This document shows, piece by piece, positions 43,559 through 52,219 of a DNA stretch of 54,924 nt. A program made the position numbers and the translations under genes. The stretch spans positions 1-54,924 of the forward strand of contig NCEM01000014.1 of NCBI GenBank assembly GCA_002280725.1, given 5' to 3'. A model generated the notes under the pieces. That model did not search any database and had not been told where the DNA came from. It worked only from the letters and a program-made list of their open reading frames with translations. Source of the DNA: Alphaproteobacteria bacterium 32-64-14. GTDB lineage: Bacteria; Pseudomonadota; Alphaproteobacteria; Caulobacterales; Hyphomonadaceae. How positions within the stretch are numbered: position 1 is the stretch's first letter; every line of letters starts with the position of its first letter.

Positions 43559-44287
43559 CTAGAGGCCCTGCAACGCCGAGCCGAGACCCGTGAAGGTCTT
43601 CCCGGCGCGGTCCGCGGCTTTCAGCGTCGTGTCGCCGAAGTTCCAGCGGAACGACACGCCGAACACGTTGGCTTCAGCGATATCGCCATCGAGGCGCGAG
43701 TAGGCAGCGCCAAGCGAGAACGGCGAGTTGTCGAAGCGGTATTCAACGCCAACGCCGATGCTGTTCAGGTCGGCATCCGCACCGCCCGATTCAGCGCGGC
43801 CGAGGCTGGCGCCGAGGTCAAAGCGGAGGTTGTCCGACGCGAAGATGCGATAGGCGCCGTTGATGCCGTAGGCGTCGACATTGCTGTCGTCGTCCGTGGC
43901 GTAGTTCACGTTGAAGGCCAGCGTCGAGGCCTCGAAGAAGTGAGCGTACTCGCCGCCGATCGTGAAGACGGTCGAGCCGTCCGTGTCGGCGAGGCCGACG
44001 AAACCGCCCCAGGCATTGTTCTGGCCGCGGTTGATCAGGTGGGCCGTACCGGCGACGACGCCATCGGAGTCGTCCGAGTCAGCGAACGAGCCCTGGAGAA
44101 TGGTCGACCATTCGCCGCCCGTCGGGATGATGACTTCGCCGTCAACGCCATAAGCATCGGCATCGCCGAAGTCGGTGTCGATGCGCGTGACGTTCAGACC
44201 CGCGCTGCCCGACGTCTGCGCGAAAGCAGCGCCGGAGACCATGGAGAGACCGGCCAGGAGAGAGGCGGTCACGACATATTTTTTCAT
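43559..44287 (-). CDS. Outer-membrane beta-barrel (porin-like) protein
   Basis: A 242-residue protein with a Sec signal (MKKYVVTASLLAGLSMVSGA, cleavage near AFAQ). The mature part alternates short amphipathic strands with Asp/Gly-rich turns (GSFADSDDSDG, YATDDDSNVDAYG), as in a small barrel of roughly ten strands. It contains late strands VGVEYRFDNSPFSLGAAYSRL and VFGVSFRWNFG, but after the last aromatic strand about 20 residues follow, so the usual terminal Phe is absent. The Asp-rich turns could bind cations. A strong terminator and a long leader suggest a well-expressed, separately regulated gene. No specific substrate can be assigned. Confidence 0.8.
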   Translation of the reverse strand: MKKYVVTASLLAGLSMVSGAAFAQTSGSAGLNVTRIDTDFGDADAYGVDGEVIIPTGGEWSTILQGSFADSDDSDGVVAGTAHLINRGQNNAWGGFVGLADTDGSTVFTIGGEYAHFFEASTLAFNVNYATDDDSNVDAYGINGAYRIFASDNLRFDLGASLGRAESGGADADLNSIGVGVEYRFDNSPFSLGAAYSRLDGDIAEANVFGVSFRWNFGDTTLKAADRAGKTFTGLGSALQGL

Positions 44288-44593
44288 TTTTTACCCTGTC
44301 GATAGGAGCGGACTGATTGCCCGCGGCAGGGGCTCTATCAGTGCGCGGAGGGATTCGTCTGTCGCAGAAACGTCACAGCGGCGCCTGCCTTTTTGGCGCC
44401 CCATTCCGTTAAGACCAAAGGCATGTGCGCGTTTGCGCCGTGCTGCGCAAAAACCAGAGTCGCCAAACAGGAAAGATGGTAAACGCGATGCGCGCAACGC
44501 GCCTGCAACAGACCGTTGAGTTTACGCAACGATGTCTGCTGGCCTGATTACAAATTGGAAGTGTGGCTGCGCGGCGTCGGCATAATTTGCCGG
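44288..44593. other. Intergenic region upstream of the porin-like gene
   Basis: These 306 bases separate the porin-like gene from the end of the glutathione peroxidase pair; both are on the minus strand. No gene is supported. An inverted repeat GGCGCC/GGCGCC (44380-44385 with 44395-44400) with a nine-base loop lies about 95 bases before the porin-like start, and an AGGG ribosome site lies just before its ATG. The promoter of the porin-like gene must be here, but no clear -35/-10 pair could be named. Confidence 0.5.
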
Positions 44594-45070
44594 TCAGAGC
44601 ACGCGCTCGATTGCGCCGCGCAGTTCCTTGCTGTCCGGCTCGACGCCAGACTTGAACGCCGCGACCGGCGCGCCCGACTTGTCGGTCAGCAGCTTGTGGA
44701 AGTTCCACGCCGGGTGCGCCTGCTTGCCCAACACCTCGCGCATCCATTTGTAGAACGGATGCGCCTTGCCGCCTTTCACAGGCGTCTTCTCTGTCATCGG
44801 AAACGTGATGTGGTACGTCACCTCGCAAAACGCCGCGATCTCCGTTTCCTTGGCCGGCTCCTGCCACAGGAACTGGTTGCACGGCACGCCAATCACGGTG
44901 AACCCGCGCGGGCTGTATTCCTGATGCAAGCGCTGCAACCCCGCATACTGCGGGGTGAACCCGCATCGCGAAGCGACATTCACAACCAGCAGCGCCCGTC
45001 CCTCGAACTGTTTCAGCGGAAGCGGCGCTCCGTTGATGCCGACGAACGCGAATTCATATGCCGTCGTCAT
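44594..45070 (-). CDS. Glutathione peroxidase, second of tandem pair
   Basis: A 158-residue thiol peroxidase of the Gpx/BtuE family. The peroxidatic Cys lies in VNVASRCGFTPQYAGLQ, with GVPCNQFLWQEP and the Trp-Asn tetrad motif AWNFHKLL completing the active site. The Cys in FCEVTY is a candidate resolving cysteine. Most bacterial members use thioredoxin rather than glutathione. It overlaps the upstream paralogue by four bases (ATGA). No signal peptide, so it is cytosolic. Confidence 0.92.
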   Translation of the reverse strand: MTTAYEFAFVGINGAPLPLKQFEGRALLVVNVASRCGFTPQYAGLQRLHQEYSPRGFTVIGVPCNQFLWQEPAKETEIAAFCEVTYHITFPMTEKTPVKGGKAHPFYKWMREVLGKQAHPAWNFHKLLTDKSGAPVAAFKSGVEPDSKELRGAIERVL

Positions 45071-45549
45071 CCGCGAGCGGCCTCTTCAACAGCGCTGACA
45101 ATCTCGGACGCCAATGGCGCGATGCGTGGACCGAACGCTTTCAGCGCCCGTCCATCCCGCCCGACCAGCAGCTTGTGAAAATTCCACACCGGATCCGCCG
45201 GCTCGCCAAGCTCACCCAGCATCCACTTGTAGAACGGATGCGCGGTCTCTCCCTTGACGTCGACCTTCTCCGTCAACGGAAAATCGACGCCATAGGTCAT
45301 CGAGCAGAACGTCTGGATCTCCTCGTTGGTCCCCGGCTCCTGCCCCATGAACTGGTTCGAGGGCACGCCCAGCACAACAAGCCCCTCGGCCTGCTTGTCA
45401 TGATACAGCTGCACCAGCCCCTCATACTGCGGCGTCAGCCCGCACTTGGACGCGACATTCACCACCAGCACCGGCTTGCCCTTGAACTGGCTCAGCGGCA
45501 GCGGCTTTCCATCAATGCTCGTGAAGCTGAAATCGTGGGCTGTGGTCAT
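45067..45549 (-). CDS. Glutathione peroxidase, first of tandem pair
   Basis: A 160-residue paralogue of the following gene. It has VNVASKCGLTPQYEGLVQLY with the peroxidatic Cys, GVPSNQFMGQEPGTNEEI and VWNFHKLLVGRDG. One difference is that the CNQF of the downstream copy is SNQF here. The start at 45549 (MTTAHDF) aligns with the paralogue; an ATG five codons upstream is possible. It overlaps the amphi-Trp gene by a few bases and is coupled to both neighbours. Confidence 0.92.
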   Translation of the reverse strand: MTTAHDFSFTSIDGKPLPLSQFKGKPVLVVNVASKCGLTPQYEGLVQLYHDKQAEGLVVLGVPSNQFMGQEPGTNEEIQTFCSMTYGVDFPLTEKVDVKGETAHPFYKWMLGELGEPADPVWNFHKLLVGRDGRALKAFGPRIAPLASEIVSAVEEAARG

Positions 45550-45773
45550 GGCTCTGCCTTCCACTTCATCTGGAACTCGATCTCCTCGCCATCGCTGCCG
45601 CGCTCGTGCTCGATGTTGAACACGGCCTTCGCCGGCACGCGCAGACGCTCCCCGCCAATCTGGATCGTAAACGCCTCGCCCGCTTCCACGCTGTCGGCAA
45701 ACCGGCGCAGCTTCGCGACAAACTGCGCGCGCGTGTAGGTCTTCTCGATATCACGTGAAGGCTTGCGGGCCAT
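45546..45773 (-). CDS. Amphi-Trp domain protein
   Basis: A 75-residue protein matching the amphi-Trp family. It has an N-terminal helix (SRDIEKTYTRAQFVAKLRRF), FTIQIGGERLRVPAKAV, and the ending GEEIEFQMKWKAEP with the conserved alternating acidic strand and Trp. Its function is unknown. It overlaps the start of the first glutathione peroxidase gene by four bases (ATGA), so a link to oxidative stress defence is suggested by coupling only. The ATG at 45773 is taken over one 17 codons earlier. Confidence 0.82.
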   Translation of the reverse strand: MARKPSRDIEKTYTRAQFVAKLRRFADSVEAGEAFTIQIGGERLRVPAKAVFNIEHERGSDGEEIEFQMKWKAEP

Positions 45774-45798
45774 GCCAACTCCTGTGTTGCCTAGAAAA

Positions 45799-46578
45799 CT
45801 AGGTATCCGCCTCGCTCTTAACAACCGTCACCGCAGCAGGCGCAGGCCGCTCAAGCCCGTTGGCCCTGTCCCATGCACGGCCTTCCTCGATCAGCCGGTC
45901 TGTGTTGATGCGGATCGCATCGCCCAGCGCCCTCACCATCTCGTCCTTGCCCAGCCCCGGCGGGATCGGATCGAGGAACTCGATCACGGCGGGCCCTGGA
46001 TACTTCGCAAAATCCTGCTCTTGCCAGCGCAGGCCAAGGCTCGTCGCCACCGGAACCACCGGCCATTGCGACGTCTCCTGCATGTGCCACACGCCCGCGC
46101 GGATGCGCTTGTGCTCGCCCACCTTGGTGAGATGTCCCTCGGGATAGATCAGCACGATGCGCTTCTCGTCCGCCGCCCGCGCAAAGCTCGCCGCCAGATC
46201 CTTGCGCGCTTCCGGCCCGCCGCAATTGTCGATCACGATGGCGCCGAGCTTCTCCAGCACCTTGGGCACCAGCGGAAACCGCTCCAGGTGATCGCCCGTC
46301 ACGAACGCCACATCGTCGAACTGCACATACATCAGGAAACCATCGCCATAGCTGGAATGCTTGGGCGCCACGATGAAGGGCGGCGGCGGCAGCCGCTCTC
46401 GCCCTCTCACTTCGGGCACGATGCCCACCAGCTTCATCAGCTGCACCATGCGCTTCGAATAGCGCTTCACCGCCCACCGCACGCCCTTGCGTCCCGGCAC
46501 AAGCGCAAGGATCGCCGCCATGAACACATAGAGGATCGACACCCACCAGAAGCCGACCGCAAAGAAGAATGAACGCAT
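45799..46578 (-). CDS. plsC: 1-acyl-sn-glycerol-3-phosphate acyltransferase
   Basis: A 259-residue membrane-bound acyltransferase. An N-terminal hydrophobic stretch (FFFAVGFWWVSILYVFMAAI) is followed by the HX4D motif in VAPKHSSYGDGF and the glycerol-phosphate site VLIYPEGHLTKVG. It transfers an acyl chain to lysophosphatidate to make phosphatidate at the inner membrane. Paralogues are common, so it may instead be an accessory acyltransferase. It starts at the ATG at 46578 and lies ten bases after the DUF1801 gene on the same strand. Confidence 0.9.
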   Translation of the reverse strand: MRSFFFAVGFWWVSILYVFMAAILALVPGRKGVRWAVKRYSKRMVQLMKLVGIVPEVRGRERLPPPPFIVAPKHSSYGDGFLMYVQFDDVAFVTGDHLERFPLVPKVLEKLGAIVIDNCGGPEARKDLAASFARAADEKRIVLIYPEGHLTKVGEHKRIRAGVWHMQETSQWPVVPVATSLGLRWQEQDFAKYPGPAVIEFLDPIPPGLGKDEMVRALGDAIRINTDRLIEEGRAWDRANGLERPAPAAVTVVKSEADT

Positions 46579-46588
46579 CCCCGTTCCC

Positions 46589-46987
46589 TCAGCCCTTCTT
46601 CGCGTCGTCTTGCGGATTGCCCAGCTTCCTGTTCAGCGCAGCCGCCGCCTTCGCAAGTTTCGCGGCGATTACGCTATCGACCTCATCGCCCTTCACGAAC
46701 ACCTGGTTCGCCAACTCATACTTGCCGCTCGCCTTCAGCCGCGGCTCGATCTCGCGCAACCGCTTGCCGCGCCAGAAGCCGAACAGCACCCGCTCCTCCT
46801 CCGCACGGATCAGCATCACGGGGCCGTTGCTGATATAGACGATATGCCCCCACTTGATGACTTCCTCGAAGCTGGCTGCACCCGTCACTGCGATGCGCAG
46901 CGCCGCGACAACATCCTTCTTCCAGCCACGCAGGGCGCGCTCATACGCATCCGGATCGGCGGCAACCGGCGCACTCTTCTTCATCAT
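46589..46987 (-). CDS. DUF1801-type protein
   Basis: A 132-residue protein with the YdhG/DUF1801 pattern: LRIAVTGAASFEEVIKWGHIVYISNGPVMLIRAEEERVLFGFWRGKRL spans about residues 30-77, followed by a helix-rich Lys/Ala tail. The family adopts a SHS2-like fold of unknown role. The start is the first of two adjacent ATG codons (46987). It is upstream of and close to plsC. Confidence 0.8.
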   Translation of the reverse strand: MMKKSAPVAADPDAYERALRGWKKDVVAALRIAVTGAASFEEVIKWGHIVYISNGPVMLIRAEEERVLFGFWRGKRLREIEPRLKASGKYELANQVFVKGDEVDSVIAAKLAKAAAALNRKLGNPQDDAKKG

Positions 46988-47086
46988 CGCGCGACTCCCC
47001 CATGACCAGCGCGCCGCAGCGCGTGACGCCCTTCACGCTCAAGCTGGCATCATTCGCGCGATGCGGTCAAATTTAAGCGCGGTTGC

Positions 47087-47959
47087 TCAGGCGGAGGGCG
47101 CGAGCTTGTCCTGCGTCTTCAGGTCGAAATCGCTGGCGTCATGCCGCTCATGCAGCTGGCTCGCCGGCTCGCCCCACGTCCGGTTGACGATCCGCCCGCG
47201 CTTCACGGCAGGCCGCGCCGCGATCTGGTCGGTCCAGCGCAGAACGTTCTTGTACTCGTGCACAGCAAGGAACTCGCCCGCGCCATACAGAATGCCCTTC
47301 ACCATCGACCCATACCACGGCCAGTTCGCCATGTCGGCGATGGTGTACGCATCTCCGGCAAGATACGCGCTCTCCGCCAGGCGCCGGTCGAGCACGTCGA
47401 GCTGCCGCTTCACCTCCATCGCATAACGGTCAATCGGATATTCCCACTTCTCCGGCGCGTACGCATAGAAGTGGCCAAAGCCGCCGCCAAGGAAGGGCGC
47501 CGCGCCCATCTGCCAGAACAGCCAGTTCAGCGTCTCCGTACGCGCCGCGCGGTCTTCAGGAATAAACGCGCCGAACTTCTCCGCGAGATAGAGCAGGATC
47601 GAACCGGACTCGAACACGCGCACCGGCTTGGGCTCGCCATGATCCACCATCACCGGAATTTTCGAGTTCGGGTTGATGTCCACATAGCCACTCGAAAACT
47701 GATCGCCCTTGTTGATGTTGATCAGCCACGCATCGTACTCGGCGCCCTTATGGCCAAGCGCCAGCAGCTCCTCGAGCATCACCGTCACCTTCACGCCGTT
47801 CGGCGTACCCAGCGAGTAGAGCTGGATCGGATGCTTGCCGACCTCCAGCACCTTCTCATGCGTCGGTCCCGCGATCGGCCGGTTGATGTTCGAGAAGCGG
47901 CTCACCGCTTCCTTGTTCCAGGACCAGACCTTGGGCGGGGCATAGGCGTCGGCAGTCAT
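47087..47959 (-). CDS. yghU: Glutathione-dependent disulfide-bond oxidoreductase (YghU-type GST)
   Basis: A 290-residue glutathione transferase-like protein of the YghU/YfcG (nu) class. It begins YAPPKVWSWNKEAVSRFSNINRPIAGPTHEK (about residues 6-36), a long N-terminal extension typical of YghU. The thioredoxin-like domain contains YSLGTPNGVKVTVMLEELL, with the Thr-Pro-Asn active site, and NSKIPVMVDHG and VFESGSILLYLAEKFG. The C-terminal helical domain follows. Relatives reduce disulfides or peroxides using two glutathione molecules. The gene is complete and stands alone. Confidence 0.93.
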   Translation of the reverse strand: MTADAYAPPKVWSWNKEAVSRFSNINRPIAGPTHEKVLEVGKHPIQLYSLGTPNGVKVTVMLEELLALGHKGAEYDAWLININKGDQFSSGYVDINPNSKIPVMVDHGEPKPVRVFESGSILLYLAEKFGAFIPEDRAARTETLNWLFWQMGAAPFLGGGFGHFYAYAPEKWEYPIDRYAMEVKRQLDVLDRRLAESAYLAGDAYTIADMANWPWYGSMVKGILYGAGEFLAVHEYKNVLRWTDQIAARPAVKRGRIVNRTWGEPASQLHERHDASDFDLKTQDKLAPSA

Positions 47960-48131
47960 GCAGATATCCTTCGCGAGTCAGCCCCCAAGATGTGCGGCCC
48001 ACGCCCCGCCGAGACAAGGCCGAACTTTCGATCAATGGCCTCGAATTCGTGAGACGGCCTATTCCGTCCATCCAACCGAACTGACATTGCGCGCGACCCG
48101 CGATAAGCTGGCGCCAAACAAAGGGATTCCC

Positions 48132-48557
48132 ATGCGCCTGGCCATCATCGCTCTCGCCGCGTCAGCTGCCGCTTGCGCACACGCGCCAACGACAAACCCT
48201 GCATGGACGTACGGCGTCACGTTCACGTCGATGGGCGCCGGCACAGGCGCGTTCTCCGCCACCCTGGATGGCGCTACGTCCGCCGCAGCGCCTTACACAA
48301 TTCGCGTCCACATGACGAAGGGCGGAAAAATCATGCCGCACACCCACCCCGATGCGCGCGTCATCACCGTAGTGGATGGCGACCTCTGCTATGGCTTCGG
48401 TGATGTATTCGACCCCACCGAATGCAAGCTCTATCCTGAAGGCAGCTACTTCGTCGTTCCGGCGAATGCCCCACACTTCGGTTACGGTCAGGAAGAGGCT
48501 GTCTATCAGGAATCCGGCGTTGGCCCTTCGGCCTTCGTGCCGGTCGCGAAGCAATAA
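48132..48557 (+). CDS. Cupin-domain lipoprotein
   Basis: A 141-residue exported protein with a short lipoprotein signal (MRLAIIALAASAAACAHAPT, lipobox AAAC). The cupin core has GGKIMPHTHPDARVITVVDGDLCYGFG with the metal-ligand H-x-H motif, and YPEGSYFVVPANAPHFGYG with the second motif His. It could bind a metal or a small ligand at the envelope. The ATG at 48132 has an AAGGGA site upstream; open codons before it have no family support. Confidence 0.85.
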   Translation: MRLAIIALAASAAACAHAPTTNPAWTYGVTFTSMGAGTGAFSATLDGATSAAAPYTIRVHMTKGGKIMPHTHPDARVITVVDGDLCYGFGDVFDPTECKLYPEGSYFVVPANAPHFGYGQEEAVYQESGVGPSAFVPVAKQ

Positions 48558-48782
48558 GCAAACTGCACGAAGCATTGTCCCTCGAAGCGACGAGATCGCC
48601 AGACCTGAGGAAAGCGGCGCACCGGCTCACGCACGCGATCCGCCGTCGCCTTCGCCAGATCCGGCTAGGCGTCCGCGCCACAGAGATTGCAGCGCAACGT
48701 GGCCTGTCTATAGAGCAATGGCAGCCCAAAAATAACCTTGATCGATGGGTCACCCTCGTTCAGCAAAACAGGAAGAGCGCCC

Positions 48783-49070
48783 ATGAAACTCTCGACCCTC
48801 GCCGTGATAACATCCACCCTTGCGGCCATAGCCGCGCCTGCCTTTGCACAACCCACGCAGGAACAGCGCGCGGCCCGCTTCGACGCCGCCGACAAGGACC
48901 ACGACGGCAAGCTTTCCAAGGACGAGTTCGTCGCGCACCTTCCCGATCCATTGCAATCACAGTCGGAAGACATGTGGGCGCACTACAACCCCACCAAGAA
49001 GAGCGCCCTTAGCAAGGCCGAATACCTTGCCGTGCCGCCAATGAAGGTAACGGTCACGGTCGATCAATAG
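48783..49070 (+). CDS. EF-hand-containing exported protein
   Basis: A 95-residue protein with a Sec signal (MKLSTLAVITSTLAAIAAPAFAQ; 23 residues, cleaved after AFA). One canonical EF-hand loop, DAADKDHDGKLSKDEF (residues about 35-50), has the D-x-D-x-D-G pattern. A second possible loop, HYNPTKKSALSKAEY, lacks the acidic residues. It may bind calcium in the periplasm. The ATG at 48783 was chosen for the signal peptide. Confidence 0.83.
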   Translation: MKLSTLAVITSTLAAIAAPAFAQPTQEQRAARFDAADKDHDGKLSKDEFVAHLPDPLQSQSEDMWAHYNPTKKSALSKAEYLAVPPMKVTVTVDQ

Positions 49071-49077
49071 CGGCCAA

Positions 49078-50922
49078 TCAAGCCACCCGCTCCGCAACCG
49101 CCGCATCCTCATGCGCCCGCGACTGCCGGCTCCACAGGTCCGCATAAAGCCCCGCGCGATCCAGCAGCTCGCGGTGTGTGCCGCGCTCCACGATCTTGCC
49201 TTCGCTCAGCACGATGATCTCGTCCGCGCCCGCTACGGTCGACAGCCTGTGCGCCACCATCAGCGTTGTCCGACCCTTGGCCGCCTCATCCAGCGCCTGT
49301 TGCACTTCCTGCTCCGTCGCCGAATCCAGCGCGGACGTCGCCTCGTCCAGCACGAGGATCGCAGGGTTCTTCAGGATCGCCCGCGCAATCCCCACGCGCT
49401 GACGCTCGCCACCCGACAGCTTCACACCCCGCTCGCCCACGCGCGTCTCCCAGCCCTTCGGCAGCTTGTCGATGAACTCCAGCAACTGCGCCCGCGCCGC
49501 AGCATCGCGCAGTTCCGCATCGCTCGCCTGCGGCCGCCCATACAGCAGGTTCTCCTTCATCGAGGCGTTGAACAGCACCACATCCTGCGGCACCAGCCCG
49601 ATCGCCTCGCGCAGGCTCTCTTGGCGTAAGTCGCGCACATCCTGACCGTCCACCAGCACGCGCCCCCGCTTGGTGTCATAGAACCGGAACAGCAGCTTCA
49701 GCAGCGTCGACTTGCCCGACCCCGACGGCCCCACCACCGCCAGCTTCGTGCCCGCCGGCACGGTAAAGCTCACATCCTCGATCCCGACCACGCGCGCATC
49801 GTGCGTGAACGACACGCCATCAAACCGCACCTCGCCGCCCTTCACCTCAAGCGCCTTCGCATCCGGCGCATCCTGTACCTCGGCCTTCATGTTCATCAAG
49901 CCATACAGCTTCTCGAGATCCACCGCCCCCTGCTTGATCTCGCGGAACGCGAAGCCGAGGATCGAGAGCGGCCGGTAAAGATTGCTCATGATCAGCACCA
50001 CCGCAGCCATGTCGCCCGCCTGCACCTGCCCGCTGAACGTCGCGAACGCCGTGATGACCGCAACGCCCGTCAGGCCCAGCGCCATGATGATGTCCTGCCC
50101 CGCATTCAGCAGCGCCAGCGAGCGCGAGACTTCAACCATGTTCTTGTTGTAGACGCGCATCGCGTAGTCATACCGCTCCGTCTCGCGCGTCTCTGCCGCA
50201 AACGCCTTCACCGTCTCGAAGTTCGTGAGGCTGTCCACCGCCAGCGCCCGCAGCTCTGTATCCGCAAGGTTCAGCTTGCGCCGCTGCTCCACCCGCCAGT
50301 TCGTCAACAGCGCCGTGAACACCGCGTACAGCACCACCGTCACCACGGCGACCACCGCCGACAGCCAGCTATAGCGCGTGCTCAGCACGAACGCCGCCAG
50401 CGCCAGTTCGATAATTGTCGGCCCGATGTTGAACGCCAGAAAGCGGATCAGATAATCGAGCGCCGCCACACCCCTGTCGATCACGCGGTTCAGCGCGCCC
50501 GTGCGCCGCGTCTGGTGAAACGACAGCGACAGGTTCTGCGCATGCCCATACGCCTCGACAGCGATCAGCCGCTGCGCCTCCTGGCTGACGGGCGCAAACA
50601 GCGCATCGCGCAGGTAAGGAAGGTTGGCCGAAAGAATCCGCGCGCCGGTCCACCACGCGATCAACAGCACCACAGCCGCCGCCGCCGCATCCGGCCCCGT
50701 CATCCGGTTGATCGCATCGCCAAAGAACACCGGCGCGTAAACCGCAAACACCTTGGCCAACAGCGTCAGCACCAGCGCCGCCAGCATCACCAGCCGCCAC
50801 CGCTTCAGTTCCGGCCGCGCCATGATGCGCCCGATCCGGCCCATCGAGACGGCAATCCCGGCGTCTCCCGACTCGATCGCATCGACGTCGGTTGCGGAAG
50901 CTGCGTGCGGGTGTCTGGCCAT
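49078..50922 (-). CDS. Atm1-type ABC exporter (fused permease and ATPase)
   Basis: A 614-residue half-transporter. The N-terminal membrane domain has six segments and the Atm1/HMT1 marks RTGALNRVIDRGVAALDYLIRFLAFNIGPT (about residues 140-170). The C-terminal ATPase has Walker A VVGPSGSGKST, Q-loop GLVPQDVVLF, signature LSGGERQRVG, Walker B ILVLDEATSALD and switch AHRLST. Bacterial Atm1 proteins export glutathione or glutathione-metal adducts and are linked to metal and Fe-S homeostasis. A 30-residue polar N-terminal extension precedes the first membrane segment. Confidence 0.9.
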   Translation of the reverse strand: MARHPHAASATDVDAIESGDAGIAVSMGRIGRIMARPELKRWRLVMLAALVLTLLAKVFAVYAPVFFGDAINRMTGPDAAAAAVVLLIAWWTGARILSANLPYLRDALFAPVSQEAQRLIAVEAYGHAQNLSLSFHQTRRTGALNRVIDRGVAALDYLIRFLAFNIGPTIIELALAAFVLSTRYSWLSAVVAVVTVVLYAVFTALLTNWRVEQRRKLNLADTELRALAVDSLTNFETVKAFAAETRETERYDYAMRVYNKNMVEVSRSLALLNAGQDIIMALGLTGVAVITAFATFSGQVQAGDMAAVVLIMSNLYRPLSILGFAFREIKQGAVDLEKLYGLMNMKAEVQDAPDAKALEVKGGEVRFDGVSFTHDARVVGIEDVSFTVPAGTKLAVVGPSGSGKSTLLKLLFRFYDTKRGRVLVDGQDVRDLRQESLREAIGLVPQDVVLFNASMKENLLYGRPQASDAELRDAAARAQLLEFIDKLPKGWETRVGERGVKLSGGERQRVGIARAILKNPAILVLDEATSALDSATEQEVQQALDEAAKGRTTLMVAHRLSTVAGADEIIVLSEGKIVERGTHRELLDRAGLYADLWSRQSRAHEDAAVAERVA

Positions 50923-51084
50923 GGGCTCTCAGATAGGCCCGGCGCCGGGGAAACGCCAGAGTTCCCCCGCGCTTCCTGCCGCCAACGCCCTGTCATCAGT
51001 CGTGCCCGCACCGGCCATGTGTCCCGGCTTCCCCCCCGGCCCGAACCATCGCATCTATGCCCCTCAAGAAAAGTGAGAAGAACA

Positions 51085-51642
51085 ATGCCCGGCATCAAGT
51101 CCGTCACCGTCTACTGCGGCTCCGCTCCCGGTTCCGATCCCAGCTACGTCAAGCTCGCCCAGCGCCTCGGCGCGTCCATCGCCAAGCGCGGCTGGCGCAC
51201 CGTCTATGGCGGCGGGGATGTCGGCCTGATGGGCGCGGTCGCCACCTCCGCCCGCAATGCCGGCGGCAAGGTGCTTGGTGTGATGCCCCACTTCCTGCGC
51301 GACCTCGAAGGCGTCCTCGAAGGCATCGAGAACCGCTACACCGACAACATGCACCAGCGGAAACAGGCGCTGCTGGATGAAGCCGATGGCCTCATCGTCC
51401 TCCCCGGCGGCATCGGCACGCTGGAAGAAGCCGTCGAGACGCTCTCGTGGGCCAAGCTGTCGCTGCACCGCAAGCCGATGGCGTTCCTCAGCGAGAACAA
51501 CTACTGGCAACCCTACTTCAAGCTGATCGATCACATGATCGAAGGCGGCTTCCTGCCGGAATCCTTCCTCCAGCTGATGGCCGACACCAACTCGCCGGAA
51601 GCTGCGCTCGACGCGCTTCAGCAGCGGGCGATCGTGCTGTAG
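51085..51642 (+). CDS. LOG-family (TIGR00730) Rossmann-fold protein
   Basis: A 185-residue protein starting MPGIKSVTVYCGSAPGSDP. The pattern is that of the LOG phosphoribohydrolase family: RTVYGGGDVGLMGAVA, then the active-site PGG-x-GTxxE loop IVLPGGIGTLEEAVETLSW. These enzymes cleave cytokinin or purine nucleoside 5'-monophosphates to free base and ribose phosphate. Bacterial members often act as AMP nucleosidase-like repair enzymes. The Met at 51085 was chosen for family length; the very long open frame upstream is antisense to the ABC exporter. Confidence 0.92.
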   Translation: MPGIKSVTVYCGSAPGSDPSYVKLAQRLGASIAKRGWRTVYGGGDVGLMGAVATSARNAGGKVLGVMPHFLRDLEGVLEGIENRYTDNMHQRKQALLDEADGLIVLPGGIGTLEEAVETLSWAKLSLHRKPMAFLSENNYWQPYFKLIDHMIEGGFLPESFLQLMADTNSPEAALDALQQRAIVL

Positions 51643-51650
51643 CAACCAGA

Positions 51651-51769
51651 GGAGTCATTCTCGGCCCTGTGCCGAGAATCTCGGTTGCTATCGCGATGGG
51701 ATTGCAAAAGTCCCCACCAGCAAGAACCGGGATTCTCGGGATGCGCTTCGCTTACCCGAGAATGACTCC
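51651..51769. repeat. Palindromic intergenic repeat (type B, copy 1)
   Basis: The outer arms GGAGTCATTCTCGG (51651-51664) and CCGAGAATGACTCC (51756-51769) are perfect inverted copies. Each side also folds on itself (ATTCTCGG with CCGAGAAT). The intervening 90 bases continue the symmetry imperfectly. It lies between two converging genes, seven to ten bases from each. A second copy is at 54691-54817. Confidence 0.85.
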
Positions 51770-51778
51770 CGCGAAGGG

Positions 51779-52219
51779 CTACTCCACCCACGCCGCGACA
51801 TCCCCCACCGCAATCTCGCCGCCCGCGATCACCTGCGCGGTCACGCCACCGCGCCAGTCCGGCCGCATCGCATCCCACAGGCCGGGCAGCTGCTCGTCCA
51901 TCCGCTTGCACGGCTGCGTCTCGCCGGTCACCAGCAGCCGCACATCGCCGATGGCCAGCACACCACCCGCGCGCTGCGGGTTCACCAGCCCACTCACCAG
52001 CAACGTCGCCCGCCGCACCGTCCATGGCGTCGCTGGATCGAGCCCGGCCACCGCCCGCGCCCAGTCCTCGGCGAAAAGCACGGTCACCTGCCGGGTCTTC
52101 TGCGTGCCCCGCCAGTCGCCGGACACCCCCTCATCGACGGACACAATCGCGCGATCCGCCGGCGCCATCGGCAGCCGTTTCCCCGCTTTCGTCCCGATGC
52201 CAGCGAGTCGTCCGCTCAT
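51779..52219 (-). CDS. MOSC-domain protein
   Basis: A 146-residue protein starting MSGRLAGIGTKAGKRLPM. It carries the MOSC pattern: VSVDEGVSGDWRGTQKTRQVTVLF, NPQRAGGVLAIGDVRLLVTG and the Cys motif GETQPCKRMDEQLPGL, as in molybdenum cofactor sulfurase C-terminal domains. The Cys is the predicted sulfur carrier. The substrate is unknown. The frame runs 29 codons further upstream, but the start at 52219 matches the family. Confidence 0.88.
   Translation of the reverse strand: MSGRLAGIGTKAGKRLPMAPADRAIVSVDEGVSGDWRGTQKTRQVTVLFAEDWARAVAGLDPATPWTVRRATLLVSGLVNPQRAGGVLAIGDVRLLVTGETQPCKRMDEQLPGLWDAMRPDWRGGVTAQVIAGGEIAVGDVAAWVE

Noticed and set aside
44380..44400. GGCGCC hairpin as a terminator
   Set aside because: No T-run follows in either direction in the right place. 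It is described as part of the leader region only.
49801..51084. Long upstream extension of the LOG-family gene on the plus strand
   Set aside because: The extension is antisense to the Atm1-type exporter and is dominated by Arg, His and Gln codons. The family begins at the ATG at 51085.
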